From Pseudomonas viciae (GTDB lineage Bacteria > Pseudomonadota > Gammaproteobacteria > Pseudomonadales > Pseudomonadaceae), in NCBI RefSeq assembly GCF_004786035.1, contig NZ_CP035088.1, positions 3,322,001-3,386,000 of the forward strand: a stretch of 64,000 nt of DNA, written 5' to 3'. Both the position numbers and the translations under genes were made by a program. Below are positions 34,433 to 43,868 of this stretch, piece after piece; the first letter of the stretch is position 1, and each line of letters starts with the position of its first letter. The notes beneath the pieces are model-generated. The model was not told where the DNA came from. It did no database searches and saw nothing but the letters and a program-made list of their open reading frames with translations.

Positions 34433-36673
34433 ATGTTGAACGAATTTTTCCCCAACGAGCTGCCTCGCGCCCTGCAACACAGCCTGGAGACCGATCAGGC
34501 CGATGGCCCCGCCACCCTTCCCCGTCGCAGCTTCCTCAAGATTGTCGGCATTGGCGGTCTGGCCCTCGGCGCTTTTCCTCACCTGGCCCTGGCCCAGGAG
34601 GCCAACGGCGCAGCCCCAACGCCGCTGAAACCGACTCAACAGCCCTCCGCATTCGTACAGATCGCCCCTGACGGCGTGGTGACGGTCACCATCAACCGCC
34701 TGGAGTTCGGCCAGGGCGTGCAGACTGCCCTGCCGATGATCCTCGCCGAAGAGCTCGATGCCGACTGGAGCCTGGTGCGCAGTCGCAACGGCAACAGCGA
34801 CGCCGCCTACCTGGATCCGAATCTAGGCATTCACCTCACCGGCGGTTCCAGTTCGATCAAGAACAGCTATACCCAATACCGCGAACTGGGCGCCCGCGCT
34901 CGCGCCATGCTGCTGGCAGCGGCAGCCGCGCGATGGAACGTGGACCTGGCCAGCCTGAGCACCCAAACCGGCATGGTGTTGGGTCCGGGGGGCCGTAAAG
35001 CCAGCTACGGCGAACTGGCCGAAGCCGCGATGGCAATGCCGGTGCCGGAAAAGGTCACGCTCAAGGATCCCAAGGACTTCCGCATCATCGGTCAGGCCAC
35101 TACGCGCATCGATGCCAAAGCCAAGAGCAGCGGCCAGCAGGATTTCGGCATCGATATGCATCTGCCGGGGCAACTCACCGCGGTGGTCGCACGTCCGCCA
35201 GTGTTCGGCGCCAGGATTGCCTCTTTGGATGACAGCGCGGCACGGGCAACCAAAGGGGTAAAAGCGGTGTTTCGGGTGCCGCTGGACCGCGGCGCCGAAG
35301 GCGTTGCGGTGGTGGCGGACGGTTATTGGCAAGCGAAGCTGGCGCGCGATGCGCTGAAGCTGGAATGGGACCTGGCCAACGTCGAGAAAGTGGACAGTGA
35401 AAAACAACTGATCCAATACCGGGAGCTGGCCACTCAACCCGGGCCACGACAGTTCGACGCTGACATGACACCGCTTGCCAGCGCACCGCATCAGTTGCAG
35501 GCCGAGTTTGTGTTCCCTTACCTCGCCCACGCGCCCATGGAGCCATTGAACTGCACCGTGCAACTTGCCCAGGGGAGCGCCCAGTTGTGGGTCGGCACGC
35601 AGTTTCCCGGCGGTGATGGCGCGGCGGCTGCACGGGTCCTGAATCTGCAACCCGAGCAAGTCCAGGTCAATGTGCAGACGGCGGGCGGAGGTTTCGGCCG
35701 GCGTGGCGTGCCCACCAACGATTTCGTCGTGCTGGCTTGCGAAGTGGCCAAGGCCGCGCGCGCCGCTGGGCTTGATGCGCCTATCCGCACACTCTGGAGC
35801 CGTGAGGACGATATCAAGGGCGGCTACTATCGCCCCATGCACCTGCACCGCGCGCACATCGGTTTTGACGACAGCGGCAAGGTGCTGGCCTGGGACCATG
35901 TCCTGGTCGGGCAGTCCATCGTCAGTGGCACCCCGTTCGAAGGGATGGTGAAGAACGGCATCGATGCAACCGCAACAGAGGGAATGCGTAATCCTTATCC
36001 GCTGCCGATGCGCCTGACAGTCCATCACCCCAAACTCAACGTCCCCGTATTGTGGTGGCGCAGCGTAGGTTCCACCCATACGGCCTTTGTGATGGAAACG
36101 CTGATCGACGAAATCGCCCGCGCCACCAAGCAGGATCCAGTGGCTTACCGGATGAAGCTGTTTGGCGACCAGAACCCGCGCCATCGCGCTGCGCTGCAAT
36201 TGGCGGTGGACAAGAGCGAGTACGGTAAACGTCAGCTAGCGGCCGGCCGCGCCTGGGGCGTGGCGGTCCACGAGTCGTTCAGTTCGGTGGTGGCTTACGT
36301 CGTCGAAGCCTCGGTCCAGGGCGGGCGTCCGGTGCTGCACAACGTGACTGCCGGCGTGCACTGCAATCTGGTCGTCAACCCACGCAGCATCGAGGCCCAG
36401 GTACAAGGCGCGGCACTGATGGGCTTGTCGATGTGCCTGCCCGGTGGTGCCGTCACTTTGAAAGACGGCGTTGTGCAGCAGAGCAATTTCGCTGACTTCA
36501 GCGTGCCGCGCATCACCGACATGCCGGAGTTTGCCGTTCACATCGTGCCCAGCGCCGAACCGCCCACGGGGATGGGTGAGCCCGGCCTGCCGGCGCTGGC
36601 CCCGGCTTTTGCCAATGCGGTGGCGAGCCTGACGGGTAAGCCGCTGCGTGAGTTGCCGTTCAAGTTGGCGTGA
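34433..36673 (+). CDS. iorB: Molybdopterin large subunit of a xanthine-oxidase-family dehydrogenase, Tat-exported
   Basis: Catalytic subunit, 746 residues. A twin-arginine signal (LPRRSFLKIVGIGGLALG, Arg31-Arg32) with a probable cleavage after ALA near residue 54 predicts a periplasmic enzyme; the cofactor-loaded small subunit would be co-exported. The molybdopterin cytosine dinucleotide-binding modules are recognisable (GGGFGRRG, HAPMEPLNC, and GEPGLPALAPAFANA at the end, containing the likely catalytic Glu). The n-region before the RR motif is unusually long, about 30 residues. It is co-transcribed with iorA. The substrate is not predictable; aldehyde or N-heterocycle oxidation is typical of the family. 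Confidence 0.92.
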   Translation: MLNEFFPNELPRALQHSLETDQADGPATLPRRSFLKIVGIGGLALGAFPHLALAQEANGAAPTPLKPTQQPSAFVQIAPDGVVTVTINRLEFGQGVQTALPMILAEELDADWSLVRSRNGNSDAAYLDPNLGIHLTGGSSSIKNSYTQYRELGARARAMLLAAAAARWNVDLASLSTQTGMVLGPGGRKASYGELAEAAMAMPVPEKVTLKDPKDFRIIGQATTRIDAKAKSSGQQDFGIDMHLPGQLTAVVARPPVFGARIASLDDSAARATKGVKAVFRVPLDRGAEGVAVVADGYWQAKLARDALKLEWDLANVEKVDSEKQLIQYRELATQPGPRQFDADMTPLASAPHQLQAEFVFPYLAHAPMEPLNCTVQLAQGSAQLWVGTQFPGGDGAAAARVLNLQPEQVQVNVQTAGGGFGRRGVPTNDFVVLACEVAKAARAAGLDAPIRTLWSREDDIKGGYYRPMHLHRAHIGFDDSGKVLAWDHVLVGQSIVSGTPFEGMVKNGIDATATEGMRNPYPLPMRLTVHHPKLNVPVLWWRSVGSTHTAFVMETLIDEIARATKQDPVAYRMKLFGDQNPRHRAALQLAVDKSEYGKRQLAAGRAWGVAVHESFSSVVAYVVEASVQGGRPVLHNVTAGVHCNLVVNPRSIEAQVQGAALMGLSMCLPGGAVTLKDGVVQQSNFADFSVPRITDMPEFAVHIVPSAEPPTGMGEPGLPALAPAFANAVASLTGKPLRELPFKLA

Positions 36674-36722
36674 CAGAAACGTGAGGCTGTCTGGTAGTTG
36701 CGCTGCCAGACGTGCCTCCCTG

Positions 36723-37631
36723 TTACAAGCGAATCCGCTTGATATCCCGCTGCGGTGGCTCTCCAAACAGGCGGCTGTACTCGCGGCTGAACTGCGAAGC
36801 ACTTTCATAGCCAACCTGCCCGCCTGCACTGCTTGCGTCGACATTCTGGGTCAGCATCAAATGCCGAGCGGCTTGTAGCCTCAGCTGTTTCTGGTATTGC
36901 AGCGGACTCATTCCGGTCACGGTGCGAAAGTGCTGGCGAAAGGTGGAAGGACTCATGTGCGCCTGAGCCGCCAGATCATCCATGCGCAGCGCCTGGCGAA
37001 AATTGAGTTTCAACCAGGCGACGGTCTTGGCGATGTGTTGGCTGGGTGAGCCTGCGGCGATGACATGCAGCAACTGCGGCGCATGGGCACCGCTTAACAG
37101 ACGAGCGATGATCTCTTCCTTGATCAACGGAGCCACAGTCTCAAGCAGTGGCGGCTCCTTCAGCAGGTCGACCAGACGCTTCAGGGCATCCAGTACACCG
37201 GCATCCAAAGCCTGCACGGTAATGGGTTTGAACGCATCGTCTCTCATGCGTTGCGACAGTTGCATGCGCTCGGCCACTTGCATCACCGTGCTGCTGTCGA
37301 ATCTCAGCATCATGCCCAGGAAAGGTTTGGCGGCGCTGGCCTGGCAAATATGTGAAATGACAGGCAGATCTACACTGGTCACCATGGACTGACCGGGTGA
37401 ATAGGTCAGGATCTCCTCCCCGACCATGGCTTGCTTACGGCCTTGCAAAGTGACGCCGATACCCAGGCCGTAGATGCAGTGCATGGGTGCGGTCACCGCT
37501 TTGCGCCGATGCAGGCTCAGGCCGGGTATGGCGGTGATCTGGTCGCCCTCGCTGGGCAGCAATTGACTGACCGAATCGGCCAGGCGCTCTATGTCGCTGA
37601 CGGTGTGGGCGCTTGTAAAAACGGTTGGCAC
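36723..37631 (-). CDS. AraC-family transcriptional regulator
   Basis: A 302-residue regulator with an N-terminal cupin-like AraC_N domain (residues about 25-180) and two C-terminal helix-turn-helix units (MDDLAAQAHMSPSTFRQHF and SSAGGQVGYESASQFSREYSR). The start is GTG with AGGAG 6 bases upstream. It converges on iorB with about 50 bases between stops. Regulators of this type often control adjacent oxidoreductases, so control of iorAB is possible but not shown by any visible operator. Confidence 0.92.
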   Translation of the reverse strand: MPTVFTSAHTVSDIERLADSVSQLLPSEGDQITAIPGLSLHRRKAVTAPMHCIYGLGIGVTLQGRKQAMVGEEILTYSPGQSMVTSVDLPVISHICQASAAKPFLGMMLRFDSSTVMQVAERMQLSQRMRDDAFKPITVQALDAGVLDALKRLVDLLKEPPLLETVAPLIKEEIIARLLSGAHAPQLLHVIAAGSPSQHIAKTVAWLKLNFRQALRMDDLAAQAHMSPSTFRQHFRTVTGMSPLQYQKQLRLQAARHLMLTQNVDASSAGGQVGYESASQFSREYSRLFGEPPQRDIKRIRL

Positions 37632-37860
37632 ATTCGACTCCTGGAAACATCAGGCCTGAACGGCTCACAGCGAACAAGGTTCGCCCTGACCGCAAGGCCT
37701 CCCATGGCGGAGTATGCTGGGCCGGGGGTTCGGCTCGCTTGCCTGATTGGCGCAATTTCTTGCACGATTCAACGAGCCATCACGGGCAGCAGCCCCTGAC
37801 ACCCAGATATAACAAGATGTTTCAGAAAATCAGGATGCCCAAAGCGATGACGGCTGGAAT

Positions 37861-38607
37861 CTAAAGTCTATGGAAGATGTAGCGGGTGGACGGTTGATCG
37901 TCCAACGCTACCCCTGCTTGACCCAGTTGCCGGCGCAAAGCTGGGGTGTCGGCCCGGACTTTCCAATCCGCACGGGCCGGCGCAACTGACCCGCCATCGT
38001 AGCGACTGATCGCCTCGGACAGCTGCGTTCGATCCGGCAGGTATACCGCCAGCGCGTCGTTCTTCCACGCCGCGACATTCATTCCCAGGGCTTCACACAC
38101 CTGGATTTTCGCCTGGGCGTCATCCCTGTCGGCCTGGCGTGAGCGTTCGATTTGATCGGCCAGGACCGGATCGACGACCCGATCCGTGAAGAGAACCTCG
38201 CCTGCCTCCCAGACTTCGGGAGGACAAATTTTTTCGGCCGGGCGCAGGGCAATGAACGGATTGATTTCCATCGGGTAAATTCGACAGACCAGCGGCCGCT
38301 CTTCATAGATGCCGCAACGGCCGTCGTCGGCCAGGTTCTGACATTGCGCCAGGGCATTGCCGGCCAAGACCGCAACGACCCGAATCTGCGCATCGCCACT
38401 GGTCACCTTCACGGCCCGCTGGGCGCTGTGGGTGAATTGCCCAGGCGCAGAAGCCCAGGTCGTTTCATCGAACGCCTCCAGTATGACCGCCACTTCATGC
38501 CCCCGTTGGAGCCACTGCCGTGCCTCGTTCAGCGTCAGTGGAATCAGGCGGCCCTTGCAGCAAATCCCGCAACCGTTGCAGGCAAATCGGATAGCGTTGT
38601 TTTCCAT
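37861..38607 (-). CDS. YkgJ-type Cys-cluster (zinc/iron-chelating) protein
   Basis: A 248-residue cytoplasmic protein of the YkgJ/CxxCxxCC family. The N-terminal cluster is Cys10, Cys13, Cys16 and Cys17 (CNGCGICC), followed by further cysteines in CQNL, CGIYEERPLVC and ICPPEVW. The family is predicted to bind a metal or Fe-S centre; the biochemical role is not established. The C-terminal 90 residues lack cysteines after ICPP except one and are not recognised. It stands alone, with 229 bases to the regulator gene on one side and a REP-containing gap on the other. Confidence 0.8.
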   Translation of the reverse strand: MENNAIRFACNGCGICCKGRLIPLTLNEARQWLQRGHEVAVILEAFDETTWASAPGQFTHSAQRAVKVTSGDAQIRVVAVLAGNALAQCQNLADDGRCGIYEERPLVCRIYPMEINPFIALRPAEKICPPEVWEAGEVLFTDRVVDPVLADQIERSRQADRDDAQAKIQVCEALGMNVAAWKNDALAVYLPDRTQLSEAISRYDGGSVAPARADWKVRADTPALRRQLGQAGVALDDQPSTRYIFHRL

Positions 38608-39073
38608 ACCAAGCTCTCACACACATGTTTTCAACCGACCACCGATGTGCCCTCAAGCGAACACATCAGTGGCAGAGCCCCGGGGGCGCGAAAGTATGTG
38701 GAGCGAGGAACGGATCCGTTTGCCGGATTCGCCGGCATGCTTGCCCGATTCAAGGTGAATTCAGCGAGCCGGTCTGTAGGATCGAGAGCCCCGGGGAAAC
38801 GCGGAGTAAGGCACATCCCAGGCCAGTGTTGTCGTGGCGAGGGAGCTTGCTCCCGTTGGGCTGCGCAGCAGCCCCATTTTGTGAGCGCCTCGCACTCGAG
38901 CGGGAGCAAGCACCCTCGCCACGGTATTCACCCCTTTAAGTGAACAACGCGCTTACCGGCCCACTGTCACTTCAGCACAGCAGCGATTTCAATCAGCCGG
39001 GCAAGCGGCTCCGGATTGGAAACCATTCAGTACGGCAATGACTTTTTCACTGGCAACTCCTTGAGCGACAGGG
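38608..39073. other. Intergenic region with a REP pair and a possible coding remnant
   Basis: A 466-base gap between two minus-strand genes. It holds one REP doublet (separate entry). Near the P460 end, the minus strand from 39026 to 38967 encodes MVSNPEPLARLIEIAAVLK followed by a stop. This reads like the natural C-terminus of a lost gene, but it is too short to assign. The start and promoter of the Cys-cluster gene must lie at the left end. Nothing else was recognised. Confidence 0.5.
38834..38922. repeat. REP doublet (REPIN-like)
   Basis: GTGGCGAGGGAGCTTGCTCCCG and its reverse-oriented partner CGGGAGCAAGCACCCTCGCCAC flank about 45 bases, forming a large inverted pair. This is the common Pseudomonas extragenic palindrome family mobilised by RAYT transposases; no RAYT gene is in the window. 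Confidence 0.85.
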
Positions 39074-39580
39074 CTATTGGGCGAATCGGGTGAAGACGAA
39101 GTCGTGGTTTTGCACGCGCGCCTGATGACAGGCGAAGCACGTCTGGTGCTGTGCCTCATCGGCGGGTTTGCCGTTGATGAAGCGACCAAAGCCCCAGCCG
39201 CCGGTGGCGGCATATTTGCGCGAGTCCTTGACCATGACTTGCACGGTGGTCGCCGCGCCGGGAATCGAAGCCGGCTCGAACTCCGGGGACTGGCTGTGCT
39301 TCCAGGCCAGCTTGACCAGCACCGTGCCGTCCGGGAATGGCAGTGTTGAATCCTGATAAGCCTTGATCGCCAGGTCATTGCCCAGCACCGCTCTCAGCTC
39401 GTTCAGGGGTTCCGCCTCCTGGGCCGGGGCTATCAGCGCCCATTGGCGATACCCATCGGGAAGCTTTACGCCGTAGATCGGTGACGCCTCGCCGCTGCCG
39501 GCATCGCCCAAGGCGATGCCGGTCGCGGTCAGTGCAGCCACCGCAATGACAGCGGACATCGCCAGTTGCTTGAGTTTCAT
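39074..39580 (-). CDS. Exported cytochrome P460-family c-type heme protein
   Basis: A 168-residue periplasmic protein with an N-terminal signal peptide (MKLKQLAMSAVIAVAALTATGIALG, cleaved near residue 25) and a single heme c site CFACH close to the C-terminus, the hallmark position in cytochrome P460 proteins. The family includes hydroxylamine-oxidising P460 and cytochrome c'-beta NO-binding proteins. The chosen ATG has GGGAGA 6 bases upstream; the frame is open for eight more codons. It lies 20 bases after the alpha/beta-hydrolase gene and probably forms an operon with it. Catalytic role or NO binding is unresolved. Confidence 0.85.
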   Translation of the reverse strand: MKLKQLAMSAVIAVAALTATGIALGDAGSGEASPIYGVKLPDGYRQWALIAPAQEAEPLNELRAVLGNDLAIKAYQDSTLPFPDGTVLVKLAWKHSQSPEFEPASIPGAATTVQVMVKDSRKYAATGGWGFGRFINGKPADEAQHQTCFACHQARVQNHDFVFTRFAQ

Positions 39581-39600
39581 CGTTGCTCTCCCGGTGGGCG

Positions 39601-40677
39601 TCATTGGAGGTGATCGGCGTCGATCACAGCCTGGGCGAACGCTTGCGGGGCCTCTTGCGGCAGGTTGTGGCCGACACCGCCGTCGATCAGGCGATGCTCA
39701 TATTTGCCGGTGAAACGCTTGGCATAGGCCTCGGCCGGTGGGTGCGGTGCGCCGTTGGCGTCACCCTCGAGGGTGATGGTCGGCACGCCGATGGAGGGAA
39801 AGGTCGCGAGTTTCTTCTCCAGCTTGTCGTATTTGGCCTCGCCCTTGACCAGGCCCAGGCGCCAGCGATAGTTGAAGATTGAGACGGCGACATGATCGGG
39901 ATTCTGCAAAGCGGCGGCGCTGCGGTCATACGTCGCGTCGTCAAAGTTCCACTTCGGCGACGCCAGTTTCCAGATCAGCTTGGCGAAGTCGTGGGTGTTC
40001 TTCTCATAACCGAGGCGGCCACGCTCCGTCGCAAAGTAGAACTGATACCACCACTGCAACTCGGCGGCCGGCGGCAGCGGCGTCTTGCCGGCTTCCTGGC
40101 TGCCGATCAGGTAGCCACTGACCGCCACCAGGGCTTTCACCCGCTCCGGCCACAGAGCCGCGACGATGTCGGCGGTGCGGGCGCCCCAGTCGTAACCCCC
40201 GAGCACGGCCTGCTTGATCTTCAGCGCGTCCATGAAGTCGATCAGATCGCTTGCCAGCGCGGAAGGCTGGCCGTTGCGCAGGGTCTTGGCCGACAGGAAG
40301 CGCGTATCACCGTAACCCCGGGCAAAGGGAATCAACACCCGATAGCCCTTCTCGGCCAGTGCCGGGGCAACGTCGGCGTAGCTGTGAATGTCATAGGGCC
40401 AACCGTGCAGCAGGATGACCACCGGCCCATCGGCAGGACCGACCTCGGCATAAGCCACGTTCAGCAGGCCCGCCTTGACGTGCTTCAACGGGCCGAACGA
40501 GGTGTGACTGCCTGGCGTGATGGAGGCGATGGTGCTGGCAGGTACATCCGCGGCGCTCGCCTGTGATGAGGCAAAGCCCAAGGCGCCCAGTTGCATCATG
40601 GTGAACATCAGAATGGAGGGCGCGAGCAGACGACGTGGGCGCGGTGCGGATGCCGGGTTCAACAGAGTCTTGTCCAT
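39601..40677 (-). CDS. Exported alpha/beta hydrolase (epoxide hydrolase/haloalkane dehalogenase-like)
   Basis: A 358-residue hydrolase with a long N-terminal export signal (RRLLAPSILMFTMMQLGALGF... SASAADV) that predicts periplasmic location. The oxyanion motif HGWP and the Asp nucleophile in GGYDWGA place it in the epoxide-hydrolase-like branch; the C-terminal His is in GGVGHNLPQE. Two residues in the cap domain (WWYQFYFA) resemble the Tyr/Trp region that activates epoxides. AAGGAG lies 7 bases before the ATG. It is followed by the P460 gene. The substrate is unknown; secreted homologues of this kind are found in many pseudomonads. Confidence 0.86.
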   Translation of the reverse strand: MDKTLLNPASAPRPRRLLAPSILMFTMMQLGALGFASSQASAADVPASTIASITPGSHTSFGPLKHVKAGLLNVAYAEVGPADGPVVILLHGWPYDIHSYADVAPALAEKGYRVLIPFARGYGDTRFLSAKTLRNGQPSALASDLIDFMDALKIKQAVLGGYDWGARTADIVAALWPERVKALVAVSGYLIGSQEAGKTPLPPAAELQWWYQFYFATERGRLGYEKNTHDFAKLIWKLASPKWNFDDATYDRSAAALQNPDHVAVSIFNYRWRLGLVKGEAKYDKLEKKLATFPSIGVPTITLEGDANGAPHPPAEAYAKRFTGKYEHRLIDGGVGHNLPQEAPQAFAQAVIDADHLQ

Positions 40678-40979
40678 GGTGGATCTCCTTGCGAGCGGTG
40701 GGTGAGCCCGTGAGACTGCTTGTGCCGTCTCGATGGGTTCATTTGACGCTGGCGAGGTATCCCGGATGTGTCATCGGTGGCCTTAAAAGAAACAGTCCGT
40801 ATCTGTACGAGACGTAGATACACGGAGATACATTTGGATGGCGTGGCAAGCCTGTGACATCAATGTTGCCGCACCTACCGCAATCGCGAGCAAGCCCGCT
40901 CCCACAGGATTGGTGGTGGTCCTAGGATTCGTGAACGCCGCAAACCCAATGTGGGAGCGAGCCTGCTCGCGATGCCGGT
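40678..40979. other. Intergenic region with a REP pair
   Basis: A 302-base gap upstream of the alpha/beta-hydrolase gene and after the MCP stop. The part next to the hydrolase must hold its promoter; the MCP side is filled by the REP doublet. No open frame or RNA gene was recognised. Confidence 0.6.
40883..40973. repeat. REP doublet (REPIN-like)
   Basis: ATCGCGAGCAAGCCCGCTCCCAC and GTGGGAGCGAGCCTGCTCGCGAT form an inverted pair with one internal mismatch and about 45 bases between. It ends only 7 bases from the MCP stop codon, so it can fold in the 3' end of that mRNA. Confidence 0.88.
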
Positions 40980-42491
40980 TCAGGCCACCCCACCCTTCCC
41001 ATGAAACGCCTGCCCCAAGAGCGCCAGCCGTTGCGCCATCGGCGGCAGGCTTTGGCTGCTGCGGGTCAGGATGCCGATGTTGTCCGCGTTGCGCTCAGCC
41101 ACAGCCTGGACGGTTTGCAACCGCTCATTGATGCCCAGCGATGCCTTGGACTGTTCCTGGGTGGTGCTGGCGATCAGGTCGTTGAAGTGGTTGATCACCG
41201 CGATGTCTTCCACCACGGCGTGCAGCAGTTGTGAGGCCAGTTGGCTGGCGGTTACGCAGCGCTCCACTCCGTCGCGACTGTCTTGCATGGCGACGGCGGC
41301 CTGGCGGCTGCCTTGTTGCAGCTTGGCGATGATGTGCTGGATTTGCGTGGTGGAAGCCGAGGTTTTTTGTGACAAGGTCCGGACTTCGTCGGCCACCACC
41401 GCGAAACCACGGCCCTGCTCACCGGCCCGGGCGGCCTCGATGGCGGCGTTGAGGGCCAGCAGGTTGGTTTGCTCGGCGATGCCGTTGATCACGTCCAGCA
41501 CTTGGCCAATCTGTTGCGCCTGTTCGACCAGGACTTGTACGGTTTCGTTGGTCAGGTTGATGCGCCCGGCCAGTTCGACGATTTCTTCGCGGGTCTGGTC
41601 AACGGTGCTGCGCCCTCGGTTGACCTGCTCGTTGGCCTGTCCGGCGCGTTGCAGCGTCTGATCGACGTGGCCGGCGATGTTTTCCATGGCCTGGACCAGA
41701 TGGCCGATCGCGCCGCTCATTTGCGCCACTTCGTCCAACTGGTGGCGGGCGCCGTTTTCCAGGGTCTGGCCCACCTGGGACAGATCCTGGCCGAGGTCCG
41801 AGAGGTTTCGGGTATCGCGCACCACGCCGTCCACCAGGTTGGTGACCTGTTGCAGAAAGTGGTCGAAACGCTCCCCCGAGGAGACTTTGCCCCCTTGGTT
41901 GCGCTGGGCACCGGCATCGCTGCTCAGCTTCGTGGCGGCGGCCAGTACTTTGTCGAGCACCTCCTGGTTGTCCGTGGCATCGGCCAGGCTCTGGTTCGCC
42001 AGGTAAATCAGGATCACACTTTCCACCACCACGTAGAACGCGTGAAGCAAGACCATGTTCCAGCCGCCGTGGGTACCCATGACGAACACCGGATAGCCCT
42101 GATGCTGAAGCCAGTGGAAACCCAGGTGGTGGACGGCGATGGTGGCGGCGGCCACGACAATCGGAAGCCAGTCCCGGTAGAACGTCAGCACCGCCAACAG
42201 CACGAAAATCCCGAAGTGGAACTCGATCACGCCGTGGGTCTGGTTGATGTGCAGCGCCGCCATGACCATCAGCGCCACGGCGATGACGCAGCGCATGACG
42301 CGGGTGCCGCCCAGGCCGCGATAAAGGACGGTGGTCAGCACGCAGGTCGTGCCTCCCACCAGCAACGCCTGGGTGAAGGTCGAATGCATGAACGCCAGGC
42401 ACAGCGAATACAGCAGAGTAAGCCAAAGCAGCCCCAGCATGATGCGATCGGCTTTACGGTGGTGATCGTTAAAGCGCACGGGCGATGTCAT
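40980..42491 (-). CDS. Methyl-accepting chemotaxis protein with a polytopic His-rich sensor domain
   Basis: A 503-residue chemoreceptor. Instead of a periplasmic ligand domain, residues 18-175 form about six membrane helices with histidines at or near the membrane: [20 protein letters not shown] and [11 protein letters not shown]. The cytoplasmic part has the MCP signalling hairpin with the conserved tip [37 protein letters not shown]. The chosen ATG has AAAGGA 9 bases upstream; the frame is open 14 codons further. The signal is unknown; a membrane heme or metal-dependent sensor is one possibility given the His pattern. Confidence 0.9.
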   Translation of the reverse strand: MTSPVRFNDHHRKADRIMLGLLWLTLLYSLCLAFMHSTFTQALLVGGTTCVLTTVLYRGLGGTRVMRCVIAVALMVMAALHINQTHGVIEFHFGIFVLLAVLTFYRDWLPIVVAAATIAVHHLGFHWLQHQGYPVFVMGTHGGWNMVLLHAFYVVVESVILIYLANQSLADATDNQEVLDKVLAAATKLSSDAGAQRNQGGKVSSGERFDHFLQQVTNLVDGVVRDTRNLSDLGQDLSQVGQTLENGARHQLDEVAQMSGAIGHLVQAMENIAGHVDQTLQRAGQANEQVNRGRSTVDQTREEIVELAGRINLTNETVQVLVEQAQQIGQVLDVINGIAEQTNLLALNAAIEAARAGEQGRGFAVVADEVRTLSQKTSASTTQIQHIIAKLQQGSRQAAVAMQDSRDGVERCVTASQLASQLLHAVVEDIAVINHFNDLIASTTQEQSKASLGINERLQTVQAVAERNADNIGILTRSSQSLPPMAQRLALLGQAFHGKGGVA

Positions 42492-42676
42492 GGATGGCTG
42501 TCCTTTTCGGATACTTGGGGGGTCCGTTACCAATGCCGGTTTCAGGCCTTATCGGCGTCTCGGAAGGGAACTGTAACTGATTATCATCAGTTAGTGGCAC
42601 TACGCCACCAACCTTTTGTCAGCGACCTTTGCTTTATGATGTTGGCCATCTCAACTCCCGACCTGATGGAACCCCC

Positions 42677-43825
42677 ATGACTTTCGATTTCGATACGGTG
42701 TTCGAGCGCCACGGTACCGGTAGCACCAAATGGAGCCGTTACCCGGCCGATGTGTTGCCGATGTGGGTGGCCGATATGGACTTCCCTGCCCCGTCTGTGA
42801 TCATCGATGCGCTGCACAAGCGCCTCGAACATACGATGCTCGGCTACAGCGTTGCCCAGGACAACCTGCGGGCAGCTATCGTGGCGGACCTGTGGAACAA
42901 GTACGCGTGGCGCGTCGAGCCCCAGCAGATTGTGTTCCTGCCCGGCGTCGAACCGGGTTTCAACATGGCGCTGCACGCGCTCGTGGAGCCCCAGCAGAAT
43001 GTCGTGGTGCAGGTGCCCAATTACCCGCCGCTGCGCAACGCCCCGGGTCACTGGGGCCTGAACAAGGTGGAACTGCCGTTCGACCCGGTAGATGGCGAGT
43101 TTCACACGCCGCTGGCCGCGTTGCGCGAGGCGTTGCAGGGTGGTGGCGCGCTATTGCTGAGCAATCCTCACAACCCGTTGGGCAAGGTGTTTGACCGGCA
43201 AGAACTCAAGGCCGTGGCAGACATTTGCCTGGAGCAGAATGCCTGGATCATCTCCGATGAAATCCATGCCGAGCTGTGTTTCGACGCCCGCGTGCACATC
43301 CCCACTGCGTCCCTCAGCGCGGAAATTGCCGAGCGCACCATCACCCTGATGTCCGCCAGCAAGGCCTACAACATCGCCGGGTTGAAAACCTCGTTTGCCA
43401 TCATCCAGAACGCCAAGGTCCGCGAGCGGGTCAACAGCGCCCGGGCCGGCATGGTCGACAGCGTCAATGCCCTGGGCCTTGAAGCCACCCGCGCCGCCTA
43501 CAGCGAAGCAGGTCCGTGGCTCGAACAACTCAAAGCGTACCTGCAAGCCAACCGTGATTACCTGGTTGAAGCAGTGAACACGCGTCTGCCGGGCGTGACC
43601 ATGACGGTGCCCCAGGGCACTTACCTGGCCTGGCTGGATTGCTCGGCGTTGGGGTTGGACGACCCGCAGGGGTTCTTCCTGAAAGAAGCCAAGGTAGGCC
43701 TGAGCGCCGGGCTGGATTTTGGCGACGATGCCGGGCAGTTCGTGCGCCTGAACTTCGGTTGCCCGCGGGCGTTGCTGGAGGAAGGGATTGCGCGGATGGA
43801 GCGGAGTTTGAAGGCCAGGGGCTGA
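42677..43825 (+). CDS. patB: PatB/MalY-type PLP-dependent C-S lyase (cystathionine beta-lyase)
   Basis: A 382-residue fold-type I PLP enzyme. The N-terminal RYPADVLPMWVADMDFPAP and the PLP lysine in SASKAYNIAGLK are diagnostic of the MalY/PatB group. These enzymes cleave C-S bonds of cystathionine or cysteine conjugates, giving homocysteine or thiols, pyruvate and ammonia. The ATG follows a weak GATGGA; the frame extends 16 codons upstream without support. It is a single gene between the MCP and the convergent VOC gene. The symbol denotes family, not a proven orthologue. Confidence 0.9.
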   Translation: MTFDFDTVFERHGTGSTKWSRYPADVLPMWVADMDFPAPSVIIDALHKRLEHTMLGYSVAQDNLRAAIVADLWNKYAWRVEPQQIVFLPGVEPGFNMALHALVEPQQNVVVQVPNYPPLRNAPGHWGLNKVELPFDPVDGEFHTPLAALREALQGGGALLLSNPHNPLGKVFDRQELKAVADICLEQNAWIISDEIHAELCFDARVHIPTASLSAEIAERTITLMSASKAYNIAGLKTSFAIIQNAKVRERVNSARAGMVDSVNALGLEATRAAYSEAGPWLEQLKAYLQANRDYLVEAVNTRLPGVTMTVPQGTYLAWLDCSALGLDDPQGFFLKEAKVGLSAGLDFGDDAGQFVRLNFGCPRALLEEGIARMERSLKARG

Positions 43826-43868
43826 TTGCCCTGACAAAGCAGATCCCCTCGCCACAATTGATCCGCGT

